Below are positions 12,306 to 24,130 of a stretch of DNA of 28,862 bases, piece after piece. Each line of letters begins with the position of its first letter. Position 1 is the stretch's first letter. The notes below the pieces were generated by a model, which was given only the letters and a program-made list of their open reading frames with translations, ran no database searches and had not been told where the DNA came from. The position numbers and the translations under genes were made by a program. Source of the stretch: Monosiga brevicollis MX1 (Eukaryota > Opisthokonta > Choanoflagellata > Craspedida > Salpingoecidae); the NCBI RefSeq assembly GCF_000002865.3, contig NW_001865064.1, forward strand, positions 535,604 through 564,465, in the 5' to 3' direction.

Positions 12306-13133
12306 TCTCTGGCGGCGATCGACCGCTCAGGTGAATTGGCAGACCTCGCCCTTGCCTTGGCCTGTGTCAATCTTTCTCTCTCTCTATCTGTGCATCTCTG
12401 CATTTCTGCCGTTGCGCCTTTCCGCCTGTTCGCCACACCCGCTTTCGTGCTCCCTCTCCCCTTCTTCTGTGTTTTTCTGATCGTTGTTAGGGCGTGTTTG
12501 CTGGATCAAATAATCGGCGATTTGTCTTGACTAGCCTGTTTCTCTAAAGTATGAAACAAGTTGGGACGCTTCTCTGTATTCCCCTTGCTTTCTAGCTTAG
12601 ACCCAATCTGGTTTGGTTGAACATCTCTGAATTTTCACATTGGGAATGACGCCTCTCTCTCTGCCCGTTGAACCGTCCGTCGCAGTGGCAGTGCATCAAC
12701 GTCTCTGATCAACGGCGCCTGGCGACTTGTGGACGCAGGGCCTCTGAAAGCTATTCGGTCGAGGCGCTCACGGGCCGTTTGGCCAGTTGAGGGACATGAC
12801 AGAGGGCGTGCGGCCAAGGTTTTGGTGCAAGTATGAGCTTGACATGCGGACTTTGGTGTCCCGATCATGCAAGCGGTGGTGGCTGAGACCAGTGGACGTG
12901 GACGTGTGTGCCAGGATCGTCCGACGTATGGCACACTCTGTCACACGCCAGAAGAGTCCCACGCCACACTCCAAAGGAAAAGAAAAAAAAAAAATATCAA
13001 TCGCGCATGCCAATTCAAATACAGACGTCAGTCACCTCTGGCGGTGCAAGCGGCAGGCATAAAAAAAAAACACAGGTCCAAAACGCGCCCCGACTCGACA
13101 CGATCGCAGCGCCATGTCATTGCCGCTTGCCGC

Positions 13134-13811
13134 TTAGGTCGAGGCAAAGAATAACCAGAGGGCCAGGGCGGTTTCGGAGAAAAAGGGAATGGCGTAGAAT
13201 GGCTCCACCAGGCCGCGGGCGTCGGGGGCCACGAGACGACAGATGCTGCCGAGAAGATAGACGAGGCCCGAGGCCGCCAAGCCCCAGGCAATGGGACGCG
13301 GGGCCCGCAGCAGCGAGGGGGTGGCAGCCACCGATTGCTTGGGGTGCAGGAGGAGGCCCATGATCAGACAATTGATGCCAAAGGGAATGAGACCAACGTC
13401 GTAGCCCGTGGCATGGAGCTCGGTCAGAAGGAGAGCCAGGTCGTCCTGCCCGCGTTGGGCCGCCAGCGGCGTGCCGGAGAGCAAGACCAAGCTGGCGCCA
13501 ATCAGAGCCGCCTGCACCAACCGCAGAACCAGGGCCAAATGCGCCAAGACTGGGTGGGCCAAGCGCAGCAGGGTGTAAAACAAGACGCCAACCACAATGT
13601 CGCAGAGGACCATCATGGCATCGGCCAGCAGGCTGGCCCGAAAGCTCGCCTCATGCTCGCGCACCGCCGCTGCTGTGGCAGCTGCCTCCCCCGGGACCAG
13701 CAAATTGCCCCGCACCACGCCTTCGGCCCAGATCCCGCACACAATAATGAGAATGTAGGCCCCACCCAGCACTCGTCGAACCGTCCCAGACGACTCCTTT
13801 TCCCCGCTCAT
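13134..13811 (-). CDS. DUF4386-type multi-spanning membrane protein, intronless
   Basis: A single open frame of 225 residues from an ATG at 13811 to a TAA at 13134; the frame extends upstream only through non-ATG codons. It shows about six hydrophobic segments: GGAYILIIVCGIWAEGV near the N-terminus, a pair around 65-110, another around 150-165, and two near the C-terminus. The pattern of a Gly-rich first helix, then a VRGNLLVPGEAAATAAAVREHEASFRA-type region, then a run of short helices, resembles the bacterial DUF4386 family, whose function is unknown. It is unusual here in having no intron while its neighbours have many, and it is very GC- and Ala/Leu-rich. Acquisition from bacteria is plausible. 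The family call comes from memory of the pattern. Confidence 0.75.
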   Translation of the reverse strand: MSGEKESSGTVRRVLGGAYILIIVCGIWAEGVVRGNLLVPGEAAATAAAVREHEASFRASLLADAMMVLCDIVVGVLFYTLLRLAHPVLAHLALVLRLVQAALIGASLVLLSGTPLAAQRGQDDLALLLTELHATGYDVGLIPFGINCLIMGLLLHPKQSVAATPSLLRAPRPIAWGLAASGLVYLLGSICRLVAPDARGLVEPFYAIPFFSETALALWLFFAST

Positions 13812-14069
13812 CCTGGTCCGTCCACGCGCAGACGCCAACCCACACCACGCCGCGCAACAAGCAAGAACCGGCAAAGCTGGCTTGAAGAAAAATAAAAACC
13901 CTCAGAAGGGGGGAAGGGGCAGAGCAGTCCCAGTGATCGTGCGGCAGAGAAGAAAGAGGAGAAGATAAGCGTGTGTGTGTCTGTCTGTATGTCTGTATGT
14001 GTGTATGTGTGGTTCGAGGTGATGAAGAAAAAAAATGCAGAGAGGGGGCAGTAAAGGGGCAGGTACAGG

Positions 14070-14147
14070 CAGCAGGAGGAGGGGAGCAGCAGGAGCAGCA
14101 GCAGCAGCAGCAGCAGCAGGAGGAGGAGGAGGAGGAGGAGGGAGGAG
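14070..14147. repeat. CAG then AGG trinucleotide repeat
   Basis: About nine CAG units (14092-14119 with flanking copies) pass directly into about nine AGG units. It lies outside any supported coding exon. Confidence 0.93.
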
Positions 14148-14191
14148 TGGTCCAGTGATCCGTTAGGTCAAGTTGGGTGTGCTCCTTTTTT

Positions 14192-14194
<3 letters not shown>

Positions 14195-14268
<74 letters not shown>
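14195..14268. repeat. (GT)37 microsatellite
   Basis: A perfect 74-base GT run, the longest dinucleotide GT tract in the window. Confidence 0.97.
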
Positions 14269-14272
<4 letters not shown>

Positions 14273-14591
14273 GGACGTACGTACATCCGATGTATGTCCA
14301 TTCAAAGAGGTGTGTGTATGTGTGTGTGAGCAGAGACGAGAGTTGCGAGTGAGCAGAGACACACACAGAGATCGAGAGACAGACGAAGGGGCGGGGAGGC
14401 GGAGTGACAGAAGAACGGAGAGTGCGACCGAGGGAATTCAAGCGAGTTTAAGGTTAAGCGAGAGGAGAGAAAACAAGTCTAAGAACAAGGAACGGTAAAA
14501 GTACCACATGTAAGTAATAATAATAAGGATACGAAGAAAGGTTTTTTGTGGCTTTTTTTGGGGATTTTTTTTTTTTTGCTTTTTACAAGTA

Positions 14592-15890
14592 TCAGGGCTC
14601 TACTGTAGAGTTGGCGTGCCATAACGACTTGATGTTGGAGTCGGAGTTGCACAGCTTGGCGAGTAGCGCTGGGGTTTGAATGGTTCTACTCCTGATTCCT
14701 TTTACAAGCTGGCAAGGGCCTGATCCAGGTCCAACTCTATCCAAAACTGCCAAGACTGAGGGGAAAATGTCATTGCGTTCAAAACTATAACGACCCCCAC
14801 CTGCAGGACACCATGATGAATGTGCGTTTGCTCGAATCACACAAAACAGCCCGACAAGCATCAGAATGCCGTTTCGTGAGCTGGACTGTCCCTTGCTGTA
14901 GCTGGATTGCTTGCCCACCGGAAAACCTGCTTCCCGACCTTCCATATACCCAGGCCCATCATCAATTAGCGTATCTTTGAGCAGCCGGTGACTCAACCTG
15001 TCCGCTTCAAAACCGTAATTCCGCATCTTGTCCTCGTACCGACTCGAGCCGGGGCACGGGCAAGCCCAAAGGCGAGGGCACAATCTGTATCACCATCGAG
15101 TGGCTGGTGTATGGGGCTGGAATGCATTGTCGAAATCTGCCAGGTGGTAGCGTCAAATCCGTTCTGGAGCCAGATGCCAGGTACTTTTTGGTGCTCTGCG
15201 CGGAAGCCTAAACATTCACCTGTCTTTCGCTCTGGGTTCGTGCATTTTGAAAAGCACAACCATCGCCCTCATTCAGACCTGAGAGGCGCAGACGGCAGGT
15301 TTGAGTCTGCAAAGTGACCTCTAACCCGTGCAACAACTTCTTGAATGACTGTGCAGCAAATTTGCCAATGAAACGTACTCCAAACTTTGGTACTTGAATG
15401 GCTGCAGGCGTTGACGACACGGGTGCAAGCTTGCCACCAAAGGGTGCGCCAAATGATTAGGGTGCCTTCCCAGCTAGCCCGATTGACGACGGGGGCAGGA
15501 TTAGGTGGAGGCTGCGGGAGGTCGAGCTGTCTTTTTGTGTGCAACAAGACCAGCACGACTGCCCCAAGTGACCAGTGATGAAAAGACCACAAGCCAAAAG
15601 GCTGACGTTCAGGAGGAATTGACAGCGCGCATCTTAAATAGATCACTGTTTCTGCCGAGTCCATCTGGCTGCTGTATTCGACCAACATCTTCAACGAAAC
15701 CAAGACCCCAATTAAGCAGACACGTCCATGTCAAGGCAGCAACGGCCTGTAAATGTAACCACAATATTATGTTAGCGTTAAATCCACTGGCCTTGACACG
15801 TCGTAGAGCCTGACAGACAAGTGCAGAGCACGACCTGCCCCAGCACCGATGTTCGTGCTCTATTTGATTGCAGCATATTCCGATTTTCAA
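14592..15890 (-). other. Weak, unidentified minus-strand coding region
   Basis: Several minus-strand frames of 70-163 codons follow one another here (about 15703-15269, 15420-15208, 15259-14993 and 15083-14592) with some good splice signals, such as AGACAG|GTGAAT near 15222 and GATACAG near 15113. The 14592-15083 frame holds plausible protein with a hydrophobic stretch (GILMLVGLFCVIRANA) and a tail rich in Ser and Cys. I could not join the frames with consistent phase, there is no domain I recognise, and third-position GC is lower than in the clear genes. It may be a fast-evolving gene, a decayed gene, or chance. Confidence 0.3.
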
Positions 15891-15991
15891 CCTATAGCGC
15901 TTCTAAGGATTGCGTTGCTGTCATCGCGCCTGAGCTCGTTTCAGGGTTTGATATGTATGATATTGGTGACAATGACCGCGACCGAAAGTAA

Positions 15992-16843
<852 letters not shown>

Positions 16844-17459
16844 TGCACGCACGGCACAGGCAGGCACAGATGCACAGATGCACAGATGCACGGACGGGTC
16901 TTCCCAATATAAGAAGCCAGCAGAGGATTCAGCTTGTGCACATGGTGTTGATGCATTTTGTTGTGGTTGTCGCGTTGCCATTTGAAAGGTTTTTGAACTT
17001 CTCTTTCTCTTTGACTTATTACTCTATTTTTTTTTTTTTTTGGCATCGGCCTCAGCATCAGTTTCAGCGAGTATGGTATCGCATCGGTGTGTGCTGGGCG
17101 TGCTGGCTGTTCGTACAAAGTTTGTCTTGCTTATTCACGGGCGATACGGAAATGCCAGGTCGGGGCTTGGGTGAGAGTCATTGAGCGTTGCTGCATTTGT
17201 TTTCCATAGGTGCAATTGCCACTGACTTCATCATCGTGCGCTGAGCCAAGCAAAAAACGTCGATGATATCGCTTCGCGAATGATACTCAAGAGTGAGTCA
17301 CTCGCCATATCAAGGGGAGGAAAGGGGATCAAGGCTGGCTGTCCAACTGCCGTTTTGACCCACACCGCCCCTTTCAACTGGCTGGATTTGGTTTAGGAAC
17401 TGGACCTGGGTCTTATGAGAATTGTTCAAAAGTCTGGAAGCGGATCGTGGTAAAAACCC
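16844..17459. other. Spacer upstream of the ankyrin-kinase-PARP gene
   Basis: No gene is visible. It holds a T run at 17026-17041 and a mixture of moderate-GC sequence, and should include the promoter and 5' leader of the downstream gene. I see no clear TATA or initiator. Confidence 0.5.
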
Positions 17460-20400
17460 ATGACCATGAGTGAAGATGGAAAGCAGCTGTACAATGCGTG
17501 TTTTCAACAAAGTTCAGAAAAGGCCCTGAAGCTGTTGAGCAGTTGGGACGCGCCACGTATTCAAGCCACAAATACTTACAAAGGCGGTGTACGTTTGCTG
17601 CTTGGTCGTGACGTTACACTCGCGTTCACATGTTCACATGGTATTCGACCTCTGGTGCGAAATGGTTAATGATGATGCTGCACCTGTCTACATGGTGGTA
17701 CCACAACCGGTAGATCGGCACATCTTTCTACGCTGCCTGTTTCAACGGTCATGTGCAGGTGGCGGAGATGCTATTGAGGCATGGCGCTGATGCCAACGCC
17801 AAGCACCTCGTCAGTACCTGCTCCATTCCCCTTTGGTGTGCATTTGCTGCTGACACATGGTATTTGGCATACGGGCCGCTCATGGTGCTATCATGGTGTT
17901 GCTACACCTGTTTACAATGGTGGTGGATCAACCTACAGGGGGACACTGCATTGCACTGGGCCTGTAGACTTTGTCATGTGGAGGTGGTGAAGATGCTATT
18001 GAAGCATGGCGCCGATGCATACGTTGCAAATGCCGTCAGTACCTCGCACTTTAATGATATTCCGTCTGTGCTTGGTTGCGCCGCGCGTGCTCCTCTCCTT
18101 CTCTCCTTTTTTTTTGCTTTGCGTCCACCCGTTTGACTTCACCGTACAACTCGCTTGTCGCTCGCCCATGTACCCGCCTCTTGCTCTTTGCTCTTGGTCA
18201 TTCATCTTTCTTCCTGTTATGGCTGTGTGCTCAGGAAGGTAAAACGCCCCTTGATCTGGTTCACCTAAGCGATCATGACACCAAGCTGGAGGATGTGTTT
18301 GTTGCGCACGAGATTCGTCTCGCACAACTTCCTGCCTGGCTGCCACCTCTACCCGGCGATACACCTACTATGCAGGTGGGTCCTCTCCTCATATGTCTTC
18401 AACTGCGATTCTTGCTTGTTTCCGTATCTGACGTATTCATGACCACTGACACCACACTACCCATAGACGACAGCCCATGTTGTGGGGGTGGTGCACGTTT
18501 GGCTCAAGCCACTCCTGCCCGGGCCCACCACCACCCATCCCTTCCCGTACCTCGATGCCCTGATCAGTGGTACCATCAAGCGCGACCCCAAGCTCGCAAC
18601 GGCGGTTGATGACATTCGAAAAATCATCAATGAAGCACCGGCAGAGGCATCTGTGATGGACTGTGCCACCCTTCAGGTCATCATCACTCAGGCCGTCGAC
18701 TCGCTTGATCAGGCACTACGGGCGCCCGAAGCGTTGAAAAATCGTTTGAGGCACTTGGATCCAAAGACCGACGCCGTGGAATCAGTGCTCCAAGATCTGC
18801 ATGACCTTGCAAACCAGTTTGAGCTGCAGCCAGTCCTTCACGAGCTCCAGACCGTGCTGGCAACATTTCCCGATCCACCTACTGCGCCGGCATCTGCACC
18901 CAAGACGCCCCCCGCCGATATTGCAACGGCCCTGAACAAACTTGCTATGCCGCGCAACATCGGGCCTGAGCGCCAAAAGCTGCTTGATAGCACTGAAAGC
19001 AACCTCAAGCGCCTGACACTGGCGCTGATCGATTCCCTGGGTGCTGTTGCGAAAGCAGGGGCTGCCGAAATGATTCAGTGCGTGGTCACGCTGTGGCGAT
19101 GCACGCAATGCTCGGATGTAAGCGAACCGCCTCCAGCCAAGGCGCTGCCCGAGGCGTGGAAGCAGCTCTGTCGAGCTCACGAGATGCTGAGTGTGCCCGA
19201 ACACAATGGTCTGGAGCAGCTTGCAATCTGGGTAGGAACGCATGACTATTTCCACCTGAATTGGTACCTGGCATTTGTGCATCACGAGTTGCTGGCTTTG
19301 ATGCAGAGGCTGCAGGACATGGCTGACTGGCAGACCACGACGCTGTCCGTGCTGGCTTTGTGCAAAACTTGTATCAATGAAATCACGCGGGACAGCGCAA
19401 GCCGGATTGTATCTGCACACGAAGAAATGTCCAAGTTACAGCAACAAATCCAGGCGACCAAAGCATTCTTGACTTTTGCTCCAGATGAGCTGCGTGCTGG
19501 GCTTGAAGCTGGTGTGCAAGACAAGCAAGAACGTCTGACCACCTTGCGCCATCAGTTGGCTGCTCAGCCACACGTGGATCGTGTCGCAGAGCTGGCAAAG
19601 CTGTTGCATCAGCACTTCCCAGCCCTACTGGTATTGCTGCATCCCGAACAAAGCTCCTTGGGAGCACACCTTCGTGCAGTGCTTGGACCTGACCTGCCCG
19701 CCAGTCTCATCTTTGAGGTCATGACCGAAGTGAATCAGGCGTTGACGCTCTCCAGTCTGGGCCAGCTTGACCTATACTACAATCAGAACCACAAAGTGTA
19801 CAAAGCCCACGCCGCGCTGCCCAACTGTTCCGCGCAAGACTTGGCCGTGAAAGAGTATGCCTTTGCTCGGCAACAAAAGCATGATCAGTGCCGCACGTTT
19901 CTCCGTGAACTCCGCGCCATGCGTCAGCTGGAGCACCCAAACATCATCCCGGTCCTCGGCACGCTTGTGGACGTGCACAATGGCCACCCCAGCGCATACC
20001 TGGTGCAGCCGTGGTGTACGCAGGGAGATTTGCAGCAGTGGCTTAGCAGAGCGCGTCACCTGGCCACCTCGGCCGTGATTACGGGTTTGATGAATCAGTT
20101 GCGCGCAGCATTGGCTTTTATGCACAGCAAAGGCTTGGTGCATCGGGATGTCAAGCTGAGCAACGTCATGCTGGATGGTGAGGAGGATCGGCCGGTTGTC
20201 CGGCTTGGCGACTTTGACATGGCCAAGGCCGCCGCTGAAGCCACAATGCTACCATGTACAACCACTGCATCGTCGGGTACGGCCGGATATGTAGCTCCGG
20301 AGGTGCTTTTTGGTGACGGCTGTGTGGGTGCGCGCCCGGCGCAGGATGCCTTTTCCTTTGGCTGCGTTCTTTACAATACCTACATGTTTCCACAAACAGT

Positions 20401-21617
20401 GCCCGCTGCTCGTCTACCCACGGATCAGCTGGTTGACAAATGCAAATGGAATTTCCAAGCAGGAGGCACAGATTGCAGCTTTCCACACCTGGCGGCTGAG
20501 GTAAGCGCGACTTCGGAACTGACCAGTGGGGCATTGCTCTCTTAGTTTCATGATCAAACCTTATTTGGTGTTACTCGATGCAGATGTGTGATTCTGCGAG
20601 CTATCTGTATCGTGAAGCGCGGGCCTTGCTTGCCACTGATCCAAAGGGACGCCCCAGCCTATTTAGTGCCGGGCTGATTGCGCAGCAACCCGTCGCCCAC
20701 AAAGTTGGGCCAGCTATTGATGTTTTGCGCGATGCGCCTGAGCTTGTGCAGGAGGTGTGTTGTTCGAGAATGCAATTGCTTTTTTTTTTTGATCCGCAGG
20801 CTGATTTAAACCCGGGTGTGGCTAGGTGGCGGACCTGTTAGAACAGCTGAGTTGTGACGGGCGAGGACCGGACACGATTGCAGTGCGGCGGGTCAAGCGC
20901 GTCGAAAACCCAGTGTTGTGGGAGCGCTATAGTGCAAAGCGACGGGAGATGTTGCATCGCATCACGAGTCAGAGGCACTGCGATCAACTTCAAACGGCTA
21001 AAGTGGATGCGCTCCCAGGCCTTCCGGCCTTGCTTCGCAACACATCCTGTCAGGAGCGGCTGCTGCTCCACGGGATCGCCGCCGACAAATCGCTGCGTGA
21101 CAAGATTGTGCGCCTGGGCCTCGACTATCGCTTTGCGGGCAGCAGCAGAGGTCATCGCTTTGGGCACGGCACGTATTTGTCGGATCATCCTGGCAAGGTC
21201 TGACAGCACTGGCTTCTCCTTGCTATTTTCTTCATTCAAATGCTGCTGTGCTGACGTATTGTGTGTTGACTTGCATGTAGACCCATCAGTACGCCAAGGC
21301 TGGCCCCAACGGTGAACGCATGCTCATTGTGACGAGAGCACTGCTCGGCCAAGCCTATGTCGATGAAGCGCCTAACTCGAAGGCGCTGGCACCCCCGCTT
21401 CTGCCCAGTGCGCCGAACAACGAACGGTGGGTGCGCGGGACAGAGTCGGCCTTTGATGCGTGTTGGTCTTTGCATCTGACCTGCCGACTGCTGCGCCTGG
21501 CTTTTCTTCAGATACGATTCGGTTATTGCGACGCCGCATGGGCGATTTCAAGAGGTCATTATGTTTGAGAATGCCCAAATGTATCCCGAGTTGGTGGTGT
21601 ACTACACGGCCGATTAG
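17460..21617 (+). CDS. Ankyrin repeat - protein kinase-like - PARP catalytic fusion protein
   Basis: Nine exons: 17460-17588, 17714-17809, 17939-18034, 18235-18375, 18467-20500, 20584-20754, 20826-21197, 21281-21426 and 21512-21617, 1096 residues, all phases consistent. Residues 44-154 hold ankyrin repeats (AACFNGHVQVAEMLLRHGAD, GDTALHWACRLCHVEVVKML, EGKTPLDL). About 160-580 is a long helical region of unknown family. Residues about 590-880 form a kinase-like domain: Lys in LAVKEY (616), ELRAMRQLEHPNIIPVLG, HRDVKLSNV (713-721), DFD for DFG (736-738), GTAGYVAPEV, and a C-lobe Arg in PKGRPSL. No GxGxxG loop is obvious. Residues about 905-1096 form an ADP-ribosyltransferase domain: ENPVLWERYSAKRREM, LLLHGI (His971), GHGTYLS (Tyr1006) and FQEVIMF (Glu1076), ending near PELVVYY. 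The H-Y-E triad suggests poly- or oligo-ADP-ribosylation. A second ATG lies two codons after the first. The kinase part may be a weak kinase or a pseudokinase. Confidence 0.9.
17589..18034 (+). repeat. Tandem duplication of an ankyrin exon together with its introns
   Basis: Exons 2 and 3 of the ankyrin-kinase-PARP gene are each exactly 96 bases and both are followed by GTCAGTACCT. Their preceding introns (125 and 129 bases) share similar wording over their length: TTTGCTGCT near the start, ACATGGTATT in the middle and GCTxCACCTGTxTAC near the end. This is the mark of a segmental copy of exon plus intron. Confidence 0.75.
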
Positions 21618-21886
21618 GATGTTGCAGTCTGCTGCTGCATTTTGCTGTTTGCTTGTCAGAATGTCACCAAGGGTGGGAGCTGGCTCAAGGAGGAATGGTT
21701 TGTGGTGTGCGTGTGTTTGAAAGTGAGATTGAGCTCAAGGCGTGTGTGAGGACAAGGGTAGAGCAAGGAAAGATGGGAGACTGTTATGAGTAATCGGATA
21801 CAAACATCCAAAGGTATCAATTTGGGAGCAGAAGGAGCGAGACACTAAAACATCGAGCAGTTCTTCAAAGCATTGGTGTCGGGTTG

Positions 21887-24130
21887 TTAGATGTTGATGT
21901 ACAAAGGCTCCACGGGAAGTGCGCCCACTGGGGTATAGTCAAGCTGGCACACCTGTGGCTCAGCTCCTTCACGATTGATTGTGATCTCGATGCTCAAGCG
22001 AACGTCGGCATTCACCGTCTGAGTCAGACACATGATACTTGTATCATCTGCAGGCTCCATGTCAGCCTCAACCACCAGGTCTTGAGGGGCATCGTGCTCG
22101 TTGATTTTGCATTTGACCTGCGTGGATGGGGGGTCACACTTGATCACGATATTGAGTTGAGTCTTTTTGCTTCGCTCAACAAGCCTGTCAACGGTCCAGT
22201 CATCATCTGCTCTTGTAATAATCTTGGTGATGACTGTTTTGCACAAGGCGATCAGGCTGCTTGCTTTTTTGAACGTTAAAAGACATTCATTTGTCTCCTC
22301 TAGAAATCCAGACGCCTGTTTTTTGAAAAACAAGCGTTGGGTCGGATGCCCTAAAAAGTAGTCGTGAAGCTTCTCCAAGCGATTTCTTAGAACCTTAAAG
22401 GAGTTGTCCTATCGAAAGCAGTAACATCGTGTGAGTCCTGTAACACACTAAACACGCCATGCCATGCACCTTACCGCGTCAAAGAGCCAGGGGCAATCTT
22501 TCAGAATGGATGGATGCAATATGTTGGCGGCGAGAAAAGAGAGTTCAACCAAACTTTCCTTCACGCCGTGTGTGGTCGGCCATAGATCTGTGCCTGCCTG
22601 ACTGATGTTGCAGACGGTCTGCGCTACGTCACGAACAATGATCGCATCACGCAAGGCCAGTTGAAGCTTGCAGGAGCTTGGGCTGAGATAAAAAAGAGCA
22701 TTGCATTCAAAATCGACAGGAGGATCGCTGTTCTGTGGCCGGTCAACTCTTCGAAAGTTGACGGGGATTGCGTCGGTCGGGCGAAAGTAGGACTTGAAGC
22801 CAAGATCATACAAAAGGATGCTCGACACTCCATTGACGTGTGCGAACAAATGTTTCAAGTCGATGTTTGATGGTTTGGATGGCATTTGCCAACACAACCC
22901 AGCAACGTTGCTGCTCAGCCGTGCTTGATCTAGGGCGAGAAATGATGCGCCTGTGTTTGGGTTGTCCTCTTGAACTTTTGCACGTTGAATCGCATGAGCC
23001 ACCGATTTGTTTCGCTTGGTCTTGAGAGCTGCGAGCACGCTTGAAAGCGTTTCTTTCCATTGAGAAACACCAATTTGTTTTTCAAACAAGCTTGCCGTTG
23101 CCTCCAAGACGTCTTCAGTCAGGACTGGCCTTGAGAGCTGATTGTGCACTAATAGGCCACCTGCTACCGCGCTGAGCTTCTCGCACAGGATCGTTTGTGT
23201 GTCATATCGAGAGGGACCTTGGCACCATTCTGCATATGATTCAGCCAGCTTCGCGTGTATGTTCCATACGAGCACAGTGTCCAGAACGCTCGCATGGCAA
23301 TTGGTCCAAAGCTTCTTGTTCTTTTGATTCGTAATGCCCTTAATGATATTTCTGACCGCGTCTTCGCGCCCATTAGCATCAACGTGACCCAAGGCAGCTT
23401 TCAAGACAGAAGACAGATTCGTGGGGGCATTGTTGGCAACAACTTTTTCGCTGGGAATTCGGATGGCACCCACACGACGTCCAAAAAAAGCCTCGACCTT
23501 GTGGCGCACTTCAGGATCGAGCGAATCCGAATCAATGGCAACTTCACCATTCAACTTGATGGAAATATTTTGGCCATTTGCTTGTCCGACGTTGATCAGA
23601 AAGTCTCGCACAAACTTTTGAAGCTTTTGATTATCATCGTCGCCATCTTGCTCGATGATGAGCTCGCGCAGACGCTGTTCATGTTCGTCTTTCAAACGTG
23701 CCTGGATCGACGTCAGGTGATCAGTCGACAGCTCTTTCGAAATCGCTTTAACGACCGTTGGACGCCAGGTCATGAGCGCATTATACGTAAAAAGGTCGCC
23801 GCTGTTGTTTTGCTTGATTTCAAAAAGAGCATGATCGGCCAAGAAGCCTGCTATCATGGCCCGCAACGTGGCAAGTTTCTGCCGGTCGGAAAGTTTTTTT
23901 CGCAGCCTTTCTCTGGCCGTAGCGTTCCGATTGTTTGGCATCATTGAACGTTGCTGCCTCCACTGGAGACAGAAAAATGAGCAGTACAGCAATGCTCCTT
24001 GCTTCAGGCCTTGCTTCACGGTCCCTTGCTCATTGCATTGAATTGTCCGTCTGAATCCGCCCATTTTACGAGCGAGTCTGAAAGTGTACACGCCAGCAAA
24101 CTTTACAGGTGTGTGGACATTCCATGTCAT
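21887..24130 (-). CDS. Uncharacterised two-exon protein (orphan)
   Basis: Two exons on the minus strand: 24130-22475 and 22408-21887, joined through a 66-base intron with donor GACGCG|GTAAGG and acceptor TTTCGATAG|GACAAC, phase 0. The full frame is about 725 residues. The true start may be the paired Met at 23944/23941 (about 662 residues), because a good acceptor (TTTTTCTGTCTCCAG) lies just upstream at about 23965 and the earlier part could be a spliced leader. The protein is mostly helical and soluble-looking, with an acidic EQDGDDDNQK stretch, no signal peptide or clear membrane segment, and a more beta-like C-terminal part. I recognise no domain. It converges on the ankyrin-kinase-PARP gene, 269 bases from its stop. 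Its GC content and third-position GC are lower than in the neighbouring genes. Confidence 0.75.

Larger units (their letters stand above)
11351..13133. other. Intergenic spacer upstream of kinesin, simple-sequence rich
   Basis: No supported gene. The stretch contains a (GACGA)-like run at about 11667-11698, a 9-base tandem repeat, a (GT)n tract, and 200 bases of CT-rich sequence studded with TCTCTAAAA words. The part nearest 11351 should hold the kinesin promoter and 5' leader. The section from 12310 to 13133 has no repeats, but I recognise nothing in it on either strand. Confidence 0.55.
13812..14580. other. Spacer of stacked simple repeats
   Basis: Contains GT/ATGT runs at about 13970-14010, a CAG/AGG trinucleotide tract, the (GT)37 tract and purine-rich AGAG sequence around 14330-14470. 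The frames through it are Cys/Val, His/Thr or Gln/Glu repeats and are not genes. It would include the promoter of the DUF4386 gene. Confidence 0.65.

Noticed and set aside
13335-13895. A 186-codon plus-strand frame rich in Gln and Ala
   Set aside because: It is antisense to the DUF4386 membrane protein, whose hydrophobic helix pattern is far more convincing.
14193-14498. Cys/Val and His/Thr repeat frames over GT tracts, also near 633, 12003 and 25147
   Set aside because: They are translations of dinucleotide microsatellites.
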